Shown here piece by piece: positions 26,849 to 34,736 of a stretch of 34,745 nt of DNA. Made by a program: the position numbers and the translations under genes. The DNA comes from Bacteroidales bacterium (GTDB lineage Bacteria; Bacteroidota; Bacteroidia; Bacteroidales; UBA932), in contig JAKSJU010000012.1 of the NCBI GenBank assembly GCA_024402095.1, positions 1 to 34,745 of the forward strand, read 5' to 3'. The first letter of the stretch is position 1. Every line of letters begins with the position of its first letter. The notes under the pieces are model-generated. The model worked only from the letters and a program-made list of their open reading frames with translations. It was not told the DNA's origin and ran no database searches.

Positions 26849-27422
26849 ACTTGGTCTTATCACTAAGGGATTTATCAAGGATAACCCTACGTTTGCGCTT
26901 GTGCTGGGAATGTGCCCGACACTTGCTACCACTACTTCCGCTATGAACGGTATGGAGATGGGACTTGCAACTCTCTTTGTACTTGTCCTCTCCAATATGG
27001 CAATCTCTGCTCTCGCGCCGATTGTCCCGGACAAAGTTCACATTCCGGTATATATTGTAGTGATTGCTACTTTCGTTACCGTGCTCCAGCTGCTCATGCA
27101 GGCTTTTGTGCCGGCGGTATATTCTACTCTCGGACTTTTCATCCCTCTTATCGTCGTAAACTGTATAGTTCTCGGAAGAGCAGAGGCTTATGCAAATAAG
27201 AACACGGTGTTTGATTCAGCGCTTGACGGACTTGGAATCGGCATAGGATTCACACTGTCCCTGACAGTGATAGGCATCATCCGTGAGATACTCGGAAGCG
27301 GTTCCGTTTTCGGATGTAAGTTTATTCCGGGAGACGGAATCCTTGCCTTTGTGATGGCCCCGGGTGCTTTCATGGTACTCGGATATCTTATGGTTCTGTT
27401 CAACAAGTATCTCAAAAAGTAA
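26841..27422 (+). CDS. rnfE: Rnf complex subunit E (membrane)
   Basis: RnfE is one of the two homologous membrane subunits (with RnfA) that form the ion path and share a [2Fe-2S] cluster within the membrane. The ATG at 26841, overlapping rnfG by eight bases, gives 193 residues starting MSKLGLITKGFIKDNPTF. The family segment LGMCPTLATTTSAMNGMEMG includes the conserved cysteine near residue 27; a second Cys lies in LIVVNCIVLGRAEA. Six membrane helices are expected. The earlier in-frame upstream sequence lies within rnfG and is not used. Confidence 0.96.
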   Translation: MSKLGLITKGFIKDNPTFALVLGMCPTLATTTSAMNGMEMGLATLFVLVLSNMAISALAPIVPDKVHIPVYIVVIATFVTVLQLLMQAFVPAVYSTLGLFIPLIVVNCIVLGRAEAYANKNTVFDSALDGLGIGIGFTLSLTVIGIIREILGSGSVFGCKFIPGDGILAFVMAPGAFMVLGYLMVLFNKYLKK

Positions 27423-27431
27423 TATTGCCCT

Positions 27432-28031
27432 ATGGAATTCTTATTAATCATCATTTCAGCGATATTCGTAAACAATATCCTGCTCTCACAGTTCCTGGGA
27501 ATATGCCCTTTCTTGGGAGTGTCCAACAAACTGAGCACTGCAACCGGAATGTCCGGAGCGGTATGCTTCGTCATCACACTTTCTACTGTTGTAACTTATC
27601 TGATCAATCAGTATCTTCTGGTTCCTTGCGGACTTGAATTCCTCCAGACCATAGCCTTCATCCTTGTGATTGCGGCTCTCGTTCAGGTTGTGGAGATTGT
27701 GCTCAAAAAGATAAGCCCGTCCCTTTATCAGGCACTCGGAATATTCCTCCCGCTTATCACCACCAACTGTGCAGTACTCGGTGTAGCGATAACAGTGGTT
27801 ACAAAACAGTTCACATTCGGCGGAACAGCCCATATGCTTAACCTTGGAGAGGCTACCGTATATGCACTTGCAACCTCTCTCGGGTATGGTTTGTCCATGA
27901 TTCTATTCGCGGGAATACGCGAACATCTTGCCGGAAACGATGTTCCTAAAGCCTTCAAGGGACTGCCGATAGCACTAATTACTGCCAGTATTATGGCTAT
28001 GGCATTCCTCGGTTTCTCAGGAATGGTATAG
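27432..28031 (+). CDS. rnfA: Rnf complex subunit A (membrane)
   Basis: RnfA is the membrane partner of RnfE. The 199-residue protein begins MEFLLIIISAIFVNNILLSQ. The conserved cysteine in FLGICPFLGVSNK and a second in LITTNCAVLGVA occupy positions equivalent to those of RnfE, consistent with the shared intramembrane [2Fe-2S] cluster. It has six hydrophobic helices. As the last gene of the rnf operon, it ends four bases before the 3' end of the convergent nfnB-like gene. I see no strong terminator between them. Confidence 0.97.
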   Translation: MEFLLIIISAIFVNNILLSQFLGICPFLGVSNKLSTATGMSGAVCFVITLSTVVTYLINQYLLVPCGLEFLQTIAFILVIAALVQVVEIVLKKISPSLYQALGIFLPLITTNCAVLGVAITVVTKQFTFGGTAHMLNLGEATVYALATSLGYGLSMILFAGIREHLAGNDVPKAFKGLPIALITASIMAMAFLGFSGMV

Positions 28032-28035
28032 AAAG

Positions 28036-29412
28036 CTATTTTTTAAGGTAATCATCTATGGCTTTGGCTGCGGTTCTTCCCGCACCCATGGCCAGGATTA
28101 CCGTGGCTGCACCTGTGACTGCATCTCCTCCGGCAAATATGCCGGGTCTTGTGGTAGCGCCGTTTTCATCTGCAACCAGACCTCCTCGTCTTGTGGTCTC
28201 AAGCCCGTTCGTGGTCTTTGAAATAAGAGGGTTCGGTGCTGTACCGAGAGCCATGATTACAGTGTCTGTGGCAATCTCGAATTCGGATCCTTCTACCGGC
28301 ACAGGTGAACGTCTACCGCTTTCATCGGGCTCGCCGAGTTCCATTCTGATGCACTTCAGGGACTTTACCCAGCCATTCCCGTCTCCCAGTATCTCTACCG
28401 GATTGGTCAGCATATCGAATACGATACCTTCCTCCAGGGCGTGATGGACTTCTTCCTTTCTTGCAGGAAGTTCTGCCTCTGTCCTTCTGTAGACAATGTG
28501 AACTTCAGCACCCAGTCTGAGAGCGGTTCTGGCAGCATCCATCGCGACGTTGCCGCCTCCGACTACGCAGACCTTCGACCCTGTATGGATAGGAGTCAGA
28601 TAATCATCGCGATATGCCTTCATAAGGTTGTTACGTGTGAGAAATTCATTGGCGGAAAATACTCCGCAGAGGTTCTCTCCCGGTATTCCCATAAATTTCG
28701 GCAGTCCGGCGCCTGTCCCGATGAAAACTGCATTGAATCCCTCATTGTCCATCAACTGGTCTATTGTGACTGTTCTGCCGACAATAACATTTGTTTCAAT
28801 TCTGACTCCAAGTGAACGGACTTCGTCGATTGCACGTTTCAGGACGGTGTCCTTCGGTAGCCTGAATTCCGGGATGCCATATTCCAATACGCCTCCCGCC
28901 TTATGCAGAGCTTCGAAGATTGTTACTTCGTATCCCCATTTGGCCAGGTCAGAGGCACAGGCCAGGCCGGCGGGGCCACTGCCAATCACGGCAACTTTTT
29001 TCCCGTTGAGGGCTGCTCTTGCGGATACGGAGTCCCCGGATCTGTTGTCTGCTACAAATCTTTCAAGTTTCCCGATAGCGACGGGCTCTCCCTTGACTCC
29101 CAGGATACAGCTTCCCTCGCATTGTGTTTCCTGTGGGCATACTCTTCCGCAGACAGATGGGAGGGAGGAGTCTTCAGCGATTATGGCTGCCGCTCTGTCT
29201 ATGTTGCCTGATTTGACTTCCGCTATGAATTCGGGAATCTTCACTCCGACAGGACAAGCCCCGACGCAGCGGGGATTCTTGCAGTGAAGGCATCTCGAGG
29301 CCTCGAGCATCGCTTCCTGCCTGTCATATCCGAGGCAGACCTCTTCAAAATTGTGTGCGCGCAGTTTTGGATCCTGTTCTCTGCACGCTACCCTGGGTAT
29401 TCTTTCTGTCAT
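28036..29412 (-). CDS. NfnB/GltA-like NADPH-dependent oxidoreductase large subunit
   Basis: The 458-residue protein (start at 29412, overlapping the previous stop as TAATG) belongs to the GltA-like family that includes NfnB, the large subunit of the electron-bifurcating NADH-dependent ferredoxin:NADP oxidoreductase. The N-terminal domain holds two cysteine sets for [4Fe-4S] clusters, CLHCKNPRCVGACPVG and CGRVCPQETQCEGSC. FAD and NADPH Rossmann motifs follow (VIGSGPAGLACASDLAKWG; VCVVGGGNVAMDAARTA), then the C-terminal FAD segment GIFAGGDAVTGAATVI. A longer start at 29436 exists. The NfnA-like partner is immediately upstream, which supports Nfn over plain glutamate synthase; no GltB-type large glutamate synthase domain is nearby. 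Confidence 0.93.
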   Translation of the reverse strand: MTERIPRVACREQDPKLRAHNFEEVCLGYDRQEAMLEASRCLHCKNPRCVGACPVGVKIPEFIAEVKSGNIDRAAAIIAEDSSLPSVCGRVCPQETQCEGSCILGVKGEPVAIGKLERFVADNRSGDSVSARAALNGKKVAVIGSGPAGLACASDLAKWGYEVTIFEALHKAGGVLEYGIPEFRLPKDTVLKRAIDEVRSLGVRIETNVIVGRTVTIDQLMDNEGFNAVFIGTGAGLPKFMGIPGENLCGVFSANEFLTRNNLMKAYRDDYLTPIHTGSKVCVVGGGNVAMDAARTALRLGAEVHIVYRRTEAELPARKEEVHHALEEGIVFDMLTNPVEILGDGNGWVKSLKCIRMELGEPDESGRRSPVPVEGSEFEIATDTVIMALGTAPNPLISKTTNGLETTRRGGLVADENGATTRPGIFAGGDAVTGAATVILAMGAGRTAAKAIDDYLKK

Positions 29413-30272
29413 TATTTTCCCCTCCCGATTCTGCATTTGTGATGCTCCACTGCTTCTGTCTCTTCCGCCCTGTACTGCCCCTGTCTGCGCATCGCTTCAT
29501 CAAAATCTACGTCGTAACCATTGAACTCCGGCCCTTCTACGCATGCGAAGCGTATCTTTCCCTCGACTGTGACCCTGCAGGCCCCGCACATTCCCGTGCC
29601 GTCCACCATAAGTGTATTAAGACTGACGGTGACAGGTATTCCGAGTTTTTTGCAGGCCATAGTGGCGAATTTCATCATTATCATAGGGCCGATGGCGACG
29701 GCCTGAGTATACTTTATCCCTTCGGATACCAGTTTCTCCAGCATGGCGGTGCCCACTCCTTGGAAACCTTGCGAGCCGTCGTCCGTACAGATATATAGGT
29801 TGTCACATACCGATTCAATCTCTTTTGTATATATCAGCAGGTCTTTATTCCTTGCTCCGATAATTACGTCAACCGCTATTCCGTGCTGATGTAGCCATTT
29901 AACCTGAGGATATACCGGCGCAGTGCCCAAGCCTCCGGCGATGAATACATATCTGCTGCCGGAAAGCTCGTCATCTCTTCTGTTGACAAAGTCAGAAGGC
30001 AGCCCCAGAGGTCCCACTACGTCGCAGAATTCTTCACCGGTTTCGTAAGAAACGATGTCCGAACTGGATGCTCCGATTTTTTGGGTCACTATGGTAACAG
30101 AACCTTTATCCCTGTCATAGTCGCTAATAGTAAGTGGGATTCTTTCTCCTTTCTCATCTGCGCGGACAATCAGGAATTGTCCCGGCTGAGCTGCTGCAGC
30201 AAGTCTTGGCGCCGACACCTCCATCCTGCAGATGTTCGGTGTAAGCATTTCTTTGGACAGGATTCTATACAT
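29412..30272 (-). CDS. NfnA-like ferredoxin-NADP reductase subunit (FAD/[2Fe-2S])
   Basis: The ATG at 30272 overlaps the upstream gene by eight bases and gives 286 residues. It is a ferredoxin-NADP-reductase-type protein: N-terminal FAD barrel with IPLTISDYD, NAD-binding domain with FIAGGLGTAPVYPQVKWL, and a C-terminal [2Fe-2S] motif, GTGMCGACRV...FACVEGPEF. This matches NfnA (also known as the beta subunit of sulfide dehydrogenase, SudB, and related to the electron-transfer subunit of dihydroorotate dehydrogenase PyrK). The NfnB-like gene follows directly and no PyrD is adjacent. Together they may bifurcate electrons among NADPH, NADH and ferredoxin. Confidence 0.92.
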   Translation of the reverse strand: MYRILSKEMLTPNICRMEVSAPRLAAAAQPGQFLIVRADEKGERIPLTISDYDRDKGSVTIVTQKIGASSSDIVSYETGEEFCDVVGPLGLPSDFVNRRDDELSGSRYVFIAGGLGTAPVYPQVKWLHQHGIAVDVIIGARNKDLLIYTKEIESVCDNLYICTDDGSQGFQGVGTAMLEKLVSEGIKYTQAVAIGPMIMMKFATMACKKLGIPVTVSLNTLMVDGTGMCGACRVTVEGKIRFACVEGPEFNGYDVDFDEAMRRQGQYRAEETEAVEHHKCRIGRGK

Positions 30273-31125
30273 TTTTTCTTTTGCTGAACAATTCAATGAC
30301 AACTACCAGCGCTACTCCGGCGATGCAGCATATGATTGCTCCTGGAATATGGTAATCTGTCTGTCCCGCTTCCATTTCGTGCCATGGCCATACCTTCACG
30401 AGCGAGCCCAGAACGAATCCGAGAAGGATAAGGAGGGTCTCTTTCTCCCATTTGCCCAGAAGCCAGTGCAGAAGTTTTGCAAAGGCAAGAATGCCAACAA
30501 GGCATCCGAGAGCGAATACAAGAAGAACCGGAAGGTTGAGCTCACTGATGGCCTGCATGATATAATCATATTTACCAAGTATTACCAGTATGAAACTTCC
30601 GGAGATTCCCGGAAGAATCATGGTGCATATTGCTATGGCTCCGCATATGAAAATGAACCAGAAATCATCAGGAGTGTCCGTAGGAGAGAGCGTACAGGTG
30701 ACAATGCCGAGAACTGCTCCTATTGCGACGGCGGCAAGGCATTTTACGTTCCATCCCCTGATGTCCTTGAACATGTAGAAGGATGAAGCGAGAATCAGAC
30801 CGAAAAAGAATGCCCAGGTCAGAATAGGATATGAATTCAGACACAATGTCATCAGCTTGGCGAGTGATATTATACTCAGAATGACGCCGGCTGCAAGAGC
30901 AAGGAGGAAATTACCTTTGATAAGCTTCCAGAATTCTGAAAAATTCCCACTCAGCAGTGCCTTCCATGTCTGCTTGTCAGTAATGGCGCTGATAGCGTCC
31001 ACTATGTCTGAATAGATGCCTGTAAGCAGGGCGATGGTGCCTCCCGAAACTCCAGGGACTACGTTTGCCGCACCCATTGCGAATCCTTTCAGTGCGGTGA
31101 TGAAAGCGGTAGAGAATTTGCTCAT
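30265..31125 (-). CDS. DUF368 membrane protein, PopT-type undecaprenyl-phosphate translocase
   Basis: The 286-residue protein starts with the DUF368 signature KGFAMGAANVVPGVSGGTIA and has about eight membrane helices; a second half-site ILPGISGSFILVILGKYD echoes the first, consistent with an inverted repeat. DUF368 members (PopT) have been reported to return undecaprenyl phosphate, the lipid carrier for peptidoglycan and polysaccharide, to the inner face of the membrane. The start overlaps the upstream gene by four bases (ATGA). The link to neighbouring Nfn genes is not obvious; it may only reflect operon packing. Function from family knowledge; the family call is strong. Confidence 0.93.
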   Translation of the reverse strand: MSKFSTAFITALKGFAMGAANVVPGVSGGTIALLTGIYSDIVDAISAITDKQTWKALLSGNFSEFWKLIKGNFLLALAAGVILSIISLAKLMTLCLNSYPILTWAFFFGLILASSFYMFKDIRGWNVKCLAAVAIGAVLGIVTCTLSPTDTPDDFWFIFICGAIAICTMILPGISGSFILVILGKYDYIMQAISELNLPVLLVFALGCLVGILAFAKLLHWLLGKWEKETLLILLGFVLGSLVKVWPWHEMEAGQTDYHIPGAIICCIAGVALVVVIELFSKRKNV

Positions 31126-31601
31126 TTTATTAATGACAGTATATCAAAAATGGTCCTGAGAGAGTCAATCTGACTGGATTTCTGCTCGTCTGCACCATTT
31201 ACGACAATATCAAAAACATTCTTAGGAAGCTGCACGCGGCCGATTTTTGTGATGGCCCTGCTGCTTGCCGCCGAGAAATGGATAAAAAAATCTGTACTGT
31301 CAAGCAGTGATATGAAGAGGTCTTCTTCGCAGATTCCGTCCGGATTGAGTTCGCTTGACTTAAGCCCACCATACCAGTTGGTGGAAGAAAAATCATTATA
31401 GTAGAAGTGAACTTCTATGCCGTGTTTTTTGAAAAAATCTTCAGCAAGAGCTTTCGAATCTTCCCAGTCCCTCTCCTCAAAGTCAAGGAAAACGGCGGCA
31501 GTCCTGATACGCGAAAGCGGATGCAAACCTGTCGGAATGCAACTTGCGTATCTGGACATCGCTCTGCGTCTCTGCAAACTATGAATGATTTGCTGAATCA
31601 T
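31122..31601 (-). CDS. hypothetical protein (Bacteroidota-specific, DUF6913-like)
   Basis: I do not recognise an enzymatic family. The 159-residue product is soluble, with a basic N-terminus (QRRRAMSRYASC) followed by a core of alternating strands and helices: IRTAAVFLDFEERDWEDSKA, then HGIEVHFYYNDFSST, LDSTDFFIHFSAASSRA and VFDIVVNGADE. It resembles the small proteins found next to PfkB-type kinases in Bacteroidota (DUF6913-type by impression only). The first ATG overlaps the kinase gene by 23 bases; an internal ATG at 31559 would remove 14 residues. It is in the middle of an overlapping operon, so it is expressed with the kinase. Confidence 0.75.
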   Translation of the reverse strand: MIQQIIHSLQRRRAMSRYASCIPTGLHPLSRIRTAAVFLDFEERDWEDSKALAEDFFKKHGIEVHFYYNDFSSTNWYGGLKSSELNPDGICEEDLFISLLDSTDFFIHFSAASSRAITKIGRVQLPKNVFDIVVNGADEQKSSQIDSLRTIFDILSLIK

Positions 31602-32583
31602 TTATCAGTTTCTTGATTTCCTCTTTTGCCTCGCGCCACCTTGGAATGTCAATCTTTGTGCCGATTACTTCCACGACCTTCGCTGCAATGATGGAACCGA
31701 CTTCTCCGCAAACCTTAAGCGGCATACCGAGGGAGTGGGCATAAAGGAATCCTGCTGCATAAGTGTCTCCTGCGCCGGTGGCATCGATGGCAACGCCCGG
31801 CCATGGCTCGATGAAGTGAACCTCATTCCCTTCCTTGACCCAGCTGCCTTCTTTTCCGACCTTGACCACTGCAATCCTGCATTGTTTCGCGATTTCATCA
31901 AGCGCTTCCCGTGGATCGTCCAACTTGGTATAAGCCTTTGATTCCGATTCGTTTGCGAAAACGATATCAACATATCTGTCGACAAGGTCATGAAGGAAAG
32001 CGTCATTGGATTCAACCACATTGTAGGAGGCCATATCTATGGATATTATGCATCCCGCCTCATGCGCGAGTTCCACGGCCCGTCTAATGAGATCCTGGTT
32101 CTGAACAAGATATCCCTCTATATGGAAATAATCATATCCTTCGAAATATTCCGGCTTCAAATCTTCTGGTACGAGTTCCAGTGCGGCTCCCAGATATACG
32201 GCGAATGTCCTTTCTGCGTTCGCCCCGGTAACGAATACCATACTTCTGCCTGATGAGTTCTTGCCTTTGAGGAGGGTGCTTTTTACACCGTATTGCTCCT
32301 GGTCGCTCTTGAAAAGGTGCCCGAGTTCGTCATCGCCAATCTTCCCGATAAAGCCGGCTTTCATTCCGAAGATTGCTGCACATGCTATGGTGTTGGCGGC
32401 TGATCCTCCTGCTACATAATGTACTCCGAGAGGTTTCAAAGTCTGCCATATCTTGTCTCCCGTTGCCATATCCACATGCTGCATGCTCCCTTTCGGGAGG
32501 TGATATCTCTGCAGGAGTTCGTCATCTTCAAGTATGGCAAGAATGTCTGTAAGGGCGTTGCCAATTCCAAGGATTGATTTCAT
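31579..32583 (-). CDS. PfkB-family carbohydrate/adenosine kinase
   Basis: This 334-residue kinase shows the PfkB/ribokinase layout: an N-terminal GIGNALTDILA strand, GGSAANTIACAAIFG and IGKIGDDELG, and the C-terminal ATP-site motif DATGAGDTYAAGFLYA with the catalytic Asp of GAGD. The long insert with PKGSMQHVDMATGDKIW resembles the adenosine-kinase-like branch common in Bacteroidota. The substrate (a sugar or nucleoside) cannot be fixed from the sequence. It is the first gene of the minus-strand operon, with a -7 element 20 bases upstream. It overlaps the next gene by 23 bases. Confidence 0.93.
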   Translation of the reverse strand: MKSILGIGNALTDILAILEDDELLQRYHLPKGSMQHVDMATGDKIWQTLKPLGVHYVAGGSAANTIACAAIFGMKAGFIGKIGDDELGHLFKSDQEQYGVKSTLLKGKNSSGRSMVFVTGANAERTFAVYLGAALELVPEDLKPEYFEGYDYFHIEGYLVQNQDLIRRAVELAHEAGCIISIDMASYNVVESNDAFLHDLVDRYVDIVFANESESKAYTKLDDPREALDEIAKQCRIAVVKVGKEGSWVKEGNEVHFIEPWPGVAIDATGAGDTYAAGFLYAHSLGMPLKVCGEVGSIIAAKVVEVIGTKIDIPRWREAKEEIKKLINDSANHS

Positions 32584-32602
32584 ATAAATCGAGCTTATTA
32601 GA

Positions 32603-32610
32603 CAAAATTA
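32603..32610 (-). promoter_or_regulatory. -7 promoter element for the kinase operon (TAATTTTG)
   Basis: On the minus strand TAATTTTG fits TAnnTTTG, 19 bases before the kinase ATG. No clear -33 TTG is visible. It is divergent from the element at 32633-32640. Confidence 0.5.
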
Positions 32611-32632
32611 CGCAAAATAATCGGTTTTTGAC

Positions 32633-32640
32633 TAAATTTG
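32633..32640 (+). promoter_or_regulatory. -7 promoter element for the UPF0104 gene (TAAATTTG)
   Basis: TAAATTTG fits TAnnTTTG with six bases to the ATG at 32647, so the transcript would begin at or next to the start codon. No -33 TTG at normal spacing is seen. Confidence 0.48.
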
Positions 32641-32646
32641 TATTGT

Positions 32647-33621
32647 ATGAGTTCAAAAGGAAAAAAGATTATAAAGTTTGTCCTTTCTTCCCTTCTTGCG
32701 GCTTTTTTTGTCATAATAGCATTCAGGGGAGTGTCATGGAAGGACTTTTGGCAGGGTATTCTCGAAGCAAACTGGTGGTATGTCGGCCTTTCACTGGTAG
32801 CTTCCGTATTTGCGCTTCTTTTCAGGGCGCTGCGCTGGCGTGACATGCTCATGACACTAGAACCGGATACCAGGGTACTTAAAGTCTGGGACGCCGACAA
32901 TATAGGCAATATCACCAATCTGGTGCTCCCGGGTGTAGGAGAATTCTTGCGCTGCGGTATGCTCTCCACCAAAAGATCCCCATACGAAAAGACTCTCGGG
33001 ACAATCCTTATGGAACGCATTTGGGACGTCATGGCTGTGGCTTGTATGATATTGCTGGCACTTGCCATCAATTGGGACCGTTTCGGACGCTTCTTCATCG
33101 ATAACGTAGTGAAACCGGCGTCCGGAAGAATGACGGTGGGAATAGGTTGGATTGTGCTGATTGTTCTGGCGCTGATAGCCCTGTTCATGGTGCTTGTATT
33201 CAAATTCCGCGACAGGAACAGGTTCTGTGCGAAGATAGCGGATGCTGTCAAGGGTCTTATGGCCGGATTCACCTCTTTCAAGAGCATGGAACACAAGTTC
33301 AGGTTTGCAATGTACACTGTCGGCGTATGGATTATGTATGTGCTTATGAGCTATTTTGTGCTGAAGGCCATACCTGCCGTAAGTAATCTCGGGATGGAGG
33401 ACGGACTGTTCATTTCGGCAGTAGGAAATATTGCTTCCGTCATTCCGGTGCCGGGAGGCATTGGAGCATATCACTATATCGTGTCCCTGGCGCTGTCGGG
33501 ACTTTATTCAGTGGACTGGGGCATAGGCATCCTTTTCGCTACCATCTGCCATGAATCTCACGCTATTCTTGTCCTTGTGCTTGGCGTCATATCTTATATT
33601 CACAATTCGCTTCACAAATGA
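32647..33621 (+). CDS. UPF0104 / lysylphosphatidylglycerol-synthase-like membrane protein (flippase-like)
   Basis: The 324-residue protein has seven to eight membrane helices and the UPF0104 (LPG_synthase_TM) features: FRALRWRDML, NLVLPGVGEFLRCGML, TILMERIWDVMAVAC and the C-terminal VIPVPGGIGAYHYI. Relatives form the membrane half of MprF (phospholipid flippase) or act in lipid-linked sugar transfer; there is no soluble aminoacyl-transfer domain here, so only the membrane part exists. The ATG at 32647 is chosen over a TTG at 32638, which falls in the promoter element. Its stop overlaps the asnA start by four bases (ATGA). Confidence 0.9.
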   Translation: MSSKGKKIIKFVLSSLLAAFFVIIAFRGVSWKDFWQGILEANWWYVGLSLVASVFALLFRALRWRDMLMTLEPDTRVLKVWDADNIGNITNLVLPGVGEFLRCGMLSTKRSPYEKTLGTILMERIWDVMAVACMILLALAINWDRFGRFFIDNVVKPASGRMTVGIGWIVLIVLALIALFMVLVFKFRDRNRFCAKIADAVKGLMAGFTSFKSMEHKFRFAMYTVGVWIMYVLMSYFVLKAIPAVSNLGMEDGLFISAVGNIASVIPVPGGIGAYHYIVSLALSGLYSVDWGIGILFATICHESHAILVLVLGVISYIHNSLHK

Positions 33622-34628
33622 AACTTATCATTCCTGAAAGTTATAGGAACATCCTTGGAACTGCTGAAAACACAGAAAAAGCCATCAAGGCGGTCAAGGA
33701 TATGTTTCAGAACAATCTTTCTGCCCAGCTGGCTCTTCTGCGCGTCACGGCTCCGATGATGGTTCTTTCCGGAACAGGACTCAATGATGAATTGAGCGGG
33801 GTGGAGAGGCCTGTGACTTTCCCCGTGAAGGATATGGGGGACAGAAAGGCAGAAATCGTCCATTCCCTTGCAAAATGGAAACGAGTGAAACTTTCTGAGA
33901 TGCAGGTCCTGCCGGGAAGGGGTATATATACTGATATGAATGCTCTCAGGCCCGATGAGGAACTGGACAACATACATTCCATATATGTCGACCAGTGGGA
34001 TTGGGAGAAAGTCATCAGACCTGAGGACCGGAATGTGGATTTTCTGAAACAGACTGTCCGCAGGATTTACGAAGCGATAAAGGTTACGGAAAACAAGCTT
34101 TACGTGGAGTTCCCGCAGATTGTGCCTCAATTGCCGGAAGAAATTACTTTCATTTCATCTCAGGAATTGCTTGACAGATATCCTGAACTGGATTCCAAGG
34201 ACAGGGAGGATGCTGTGGCAAAGGAGTTCGGCGCAGTTTTCATCATAGGGATAGGGTCTGCTCTAAGTGACGGGAAACCGCATGACAGCCGTGCTTCGGA
34301 CTATGATGACTGGAACCTGAACGGGGACCTGCTTCTGTGGAACCCTATTCTGGGGCATGCATTCGAAGTGTCAAGCATGGGTATCAGAGTGGGCAGGGAG
34401 TCATTGCTGAGCCAGCTGGCCGCCAAAGGAGAGGAATGGAAGAAGGACCTTATGTATCACCGGATGCTGCTTGAAGGAAAACTTCCTTATACTATCGGAG
34501 GAGGCATCGGCCAGTCCCGTCTCTGCATGTTCCTGCTTAGGAAAGCACACATCGGAGAGATACAAAGCAGCATATGGCCGGAAGAAATGAGAACTTCCTG
34601 CCATATTGCCGGTATAGAATTGATTTGA
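33618..34628 (+). CDS. asnA: aspartate-ammonia ligase (asparagine synthetase A)
   Basis: AsnA makes asparagine from aspartate, ammonia and ATP in the cytoplasm; it is the ammonia-dependent enzyme, unlike the glutamine-dependent AsnB. The 336-residue length equals the family size. Visible signatures are SAQLALLRVTAPM near the start, SGTGLNDELSGVERPV, HSLAKWKR, LPGRGIYTDMNALRPDE, and the class II synthetase C-terminal motif GGGIGQSRLCMFLLRK. It is related to AspRS-like class II enzymes. It overlaps the preceding gene by four bases and is followed 34 bases later by a tRNA gene with its own promoter; no terminator is evident. Confidence 0.98.
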   Translation: MKLIIPESYRNILGTAENTEKAIKAVKDMFQNNLSAQLALLRVTAPMMVLSGTGLNDELSGVERPVTFPVKDMGDRKAEIVHSLAKWKRVKLSEMQVLPGRGIYTDMNALRPDEELDNIHSIYVDQWDWEKVIRPEDRNVDFLKQTVRRIYEAIKVTENKLYVEFPQIVPQLPEEITFISSQELLDRYPELDSKDREDAVAKEFGAVFIIGIGSALSDGKPHDSRASDYDDWNLNGDLLLWNPILGHAFEVSSMGIRVGRESLLSQLAAKGEEWKKDLMYHRMLLEGKLPYTIGGGIGQSRLCMFLLRKAHIGEIQSSIWPEEMRTSCHIAGIELI

Positions 34629-34653
34629 TATTAATAGAATTTGCGTATATTTG
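34624..34653 (+). promoter_or_regulatory. tRNA-Arg promoter (TTTG - 18 bases - TATATTTG)
   Basis: A complete Bacteroidota promoter: TTTG at 34624-34627, 18 bases, then TATATTTG at 34646-34653. Transcription should begin at about 34660, just before the mature tRNA. The -33 part overlaps the asnA stop region. Confidence 0.78.
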
Positions 34654-34662
34654 CAGTCCGCT

Positions 34663-34736
34663 GGTTCCGTAGCTCAGCTGGATAGAGCAACAGATTTCTA
34701 ATCTGTGGGTCTAGGGTTCGAATCCCTACGGAATCA
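34663..34736 (+). tRNA. tRNA-Arg (anticodon TCT)
   Basis: The 74-base gene folds as a full cloverleaf: acceptor GGTTCCG with CGGAATC (one G-T pair), D arm GCTC/GAGC, anticodon stem ACAGA/TCTGT around loop TTTCTAA, T arm TAGGG/CCCTA with TTCGAAT loop. The anticodon TCT reads AGA (arginine). The discriminator base is A. The CCA end is not encoded and must be added afterwards. Confidence 0.97.

Noticed and set aside
28029-28075. Hairpin between rnfA and the nfnB-like gene
   Set aside because: Only a distant AAAGCTA / TGGCTTT pairing with a long loop exists, most of it within the nfnB-like coding region, and no T-tract follows a stem; not called a terminator.
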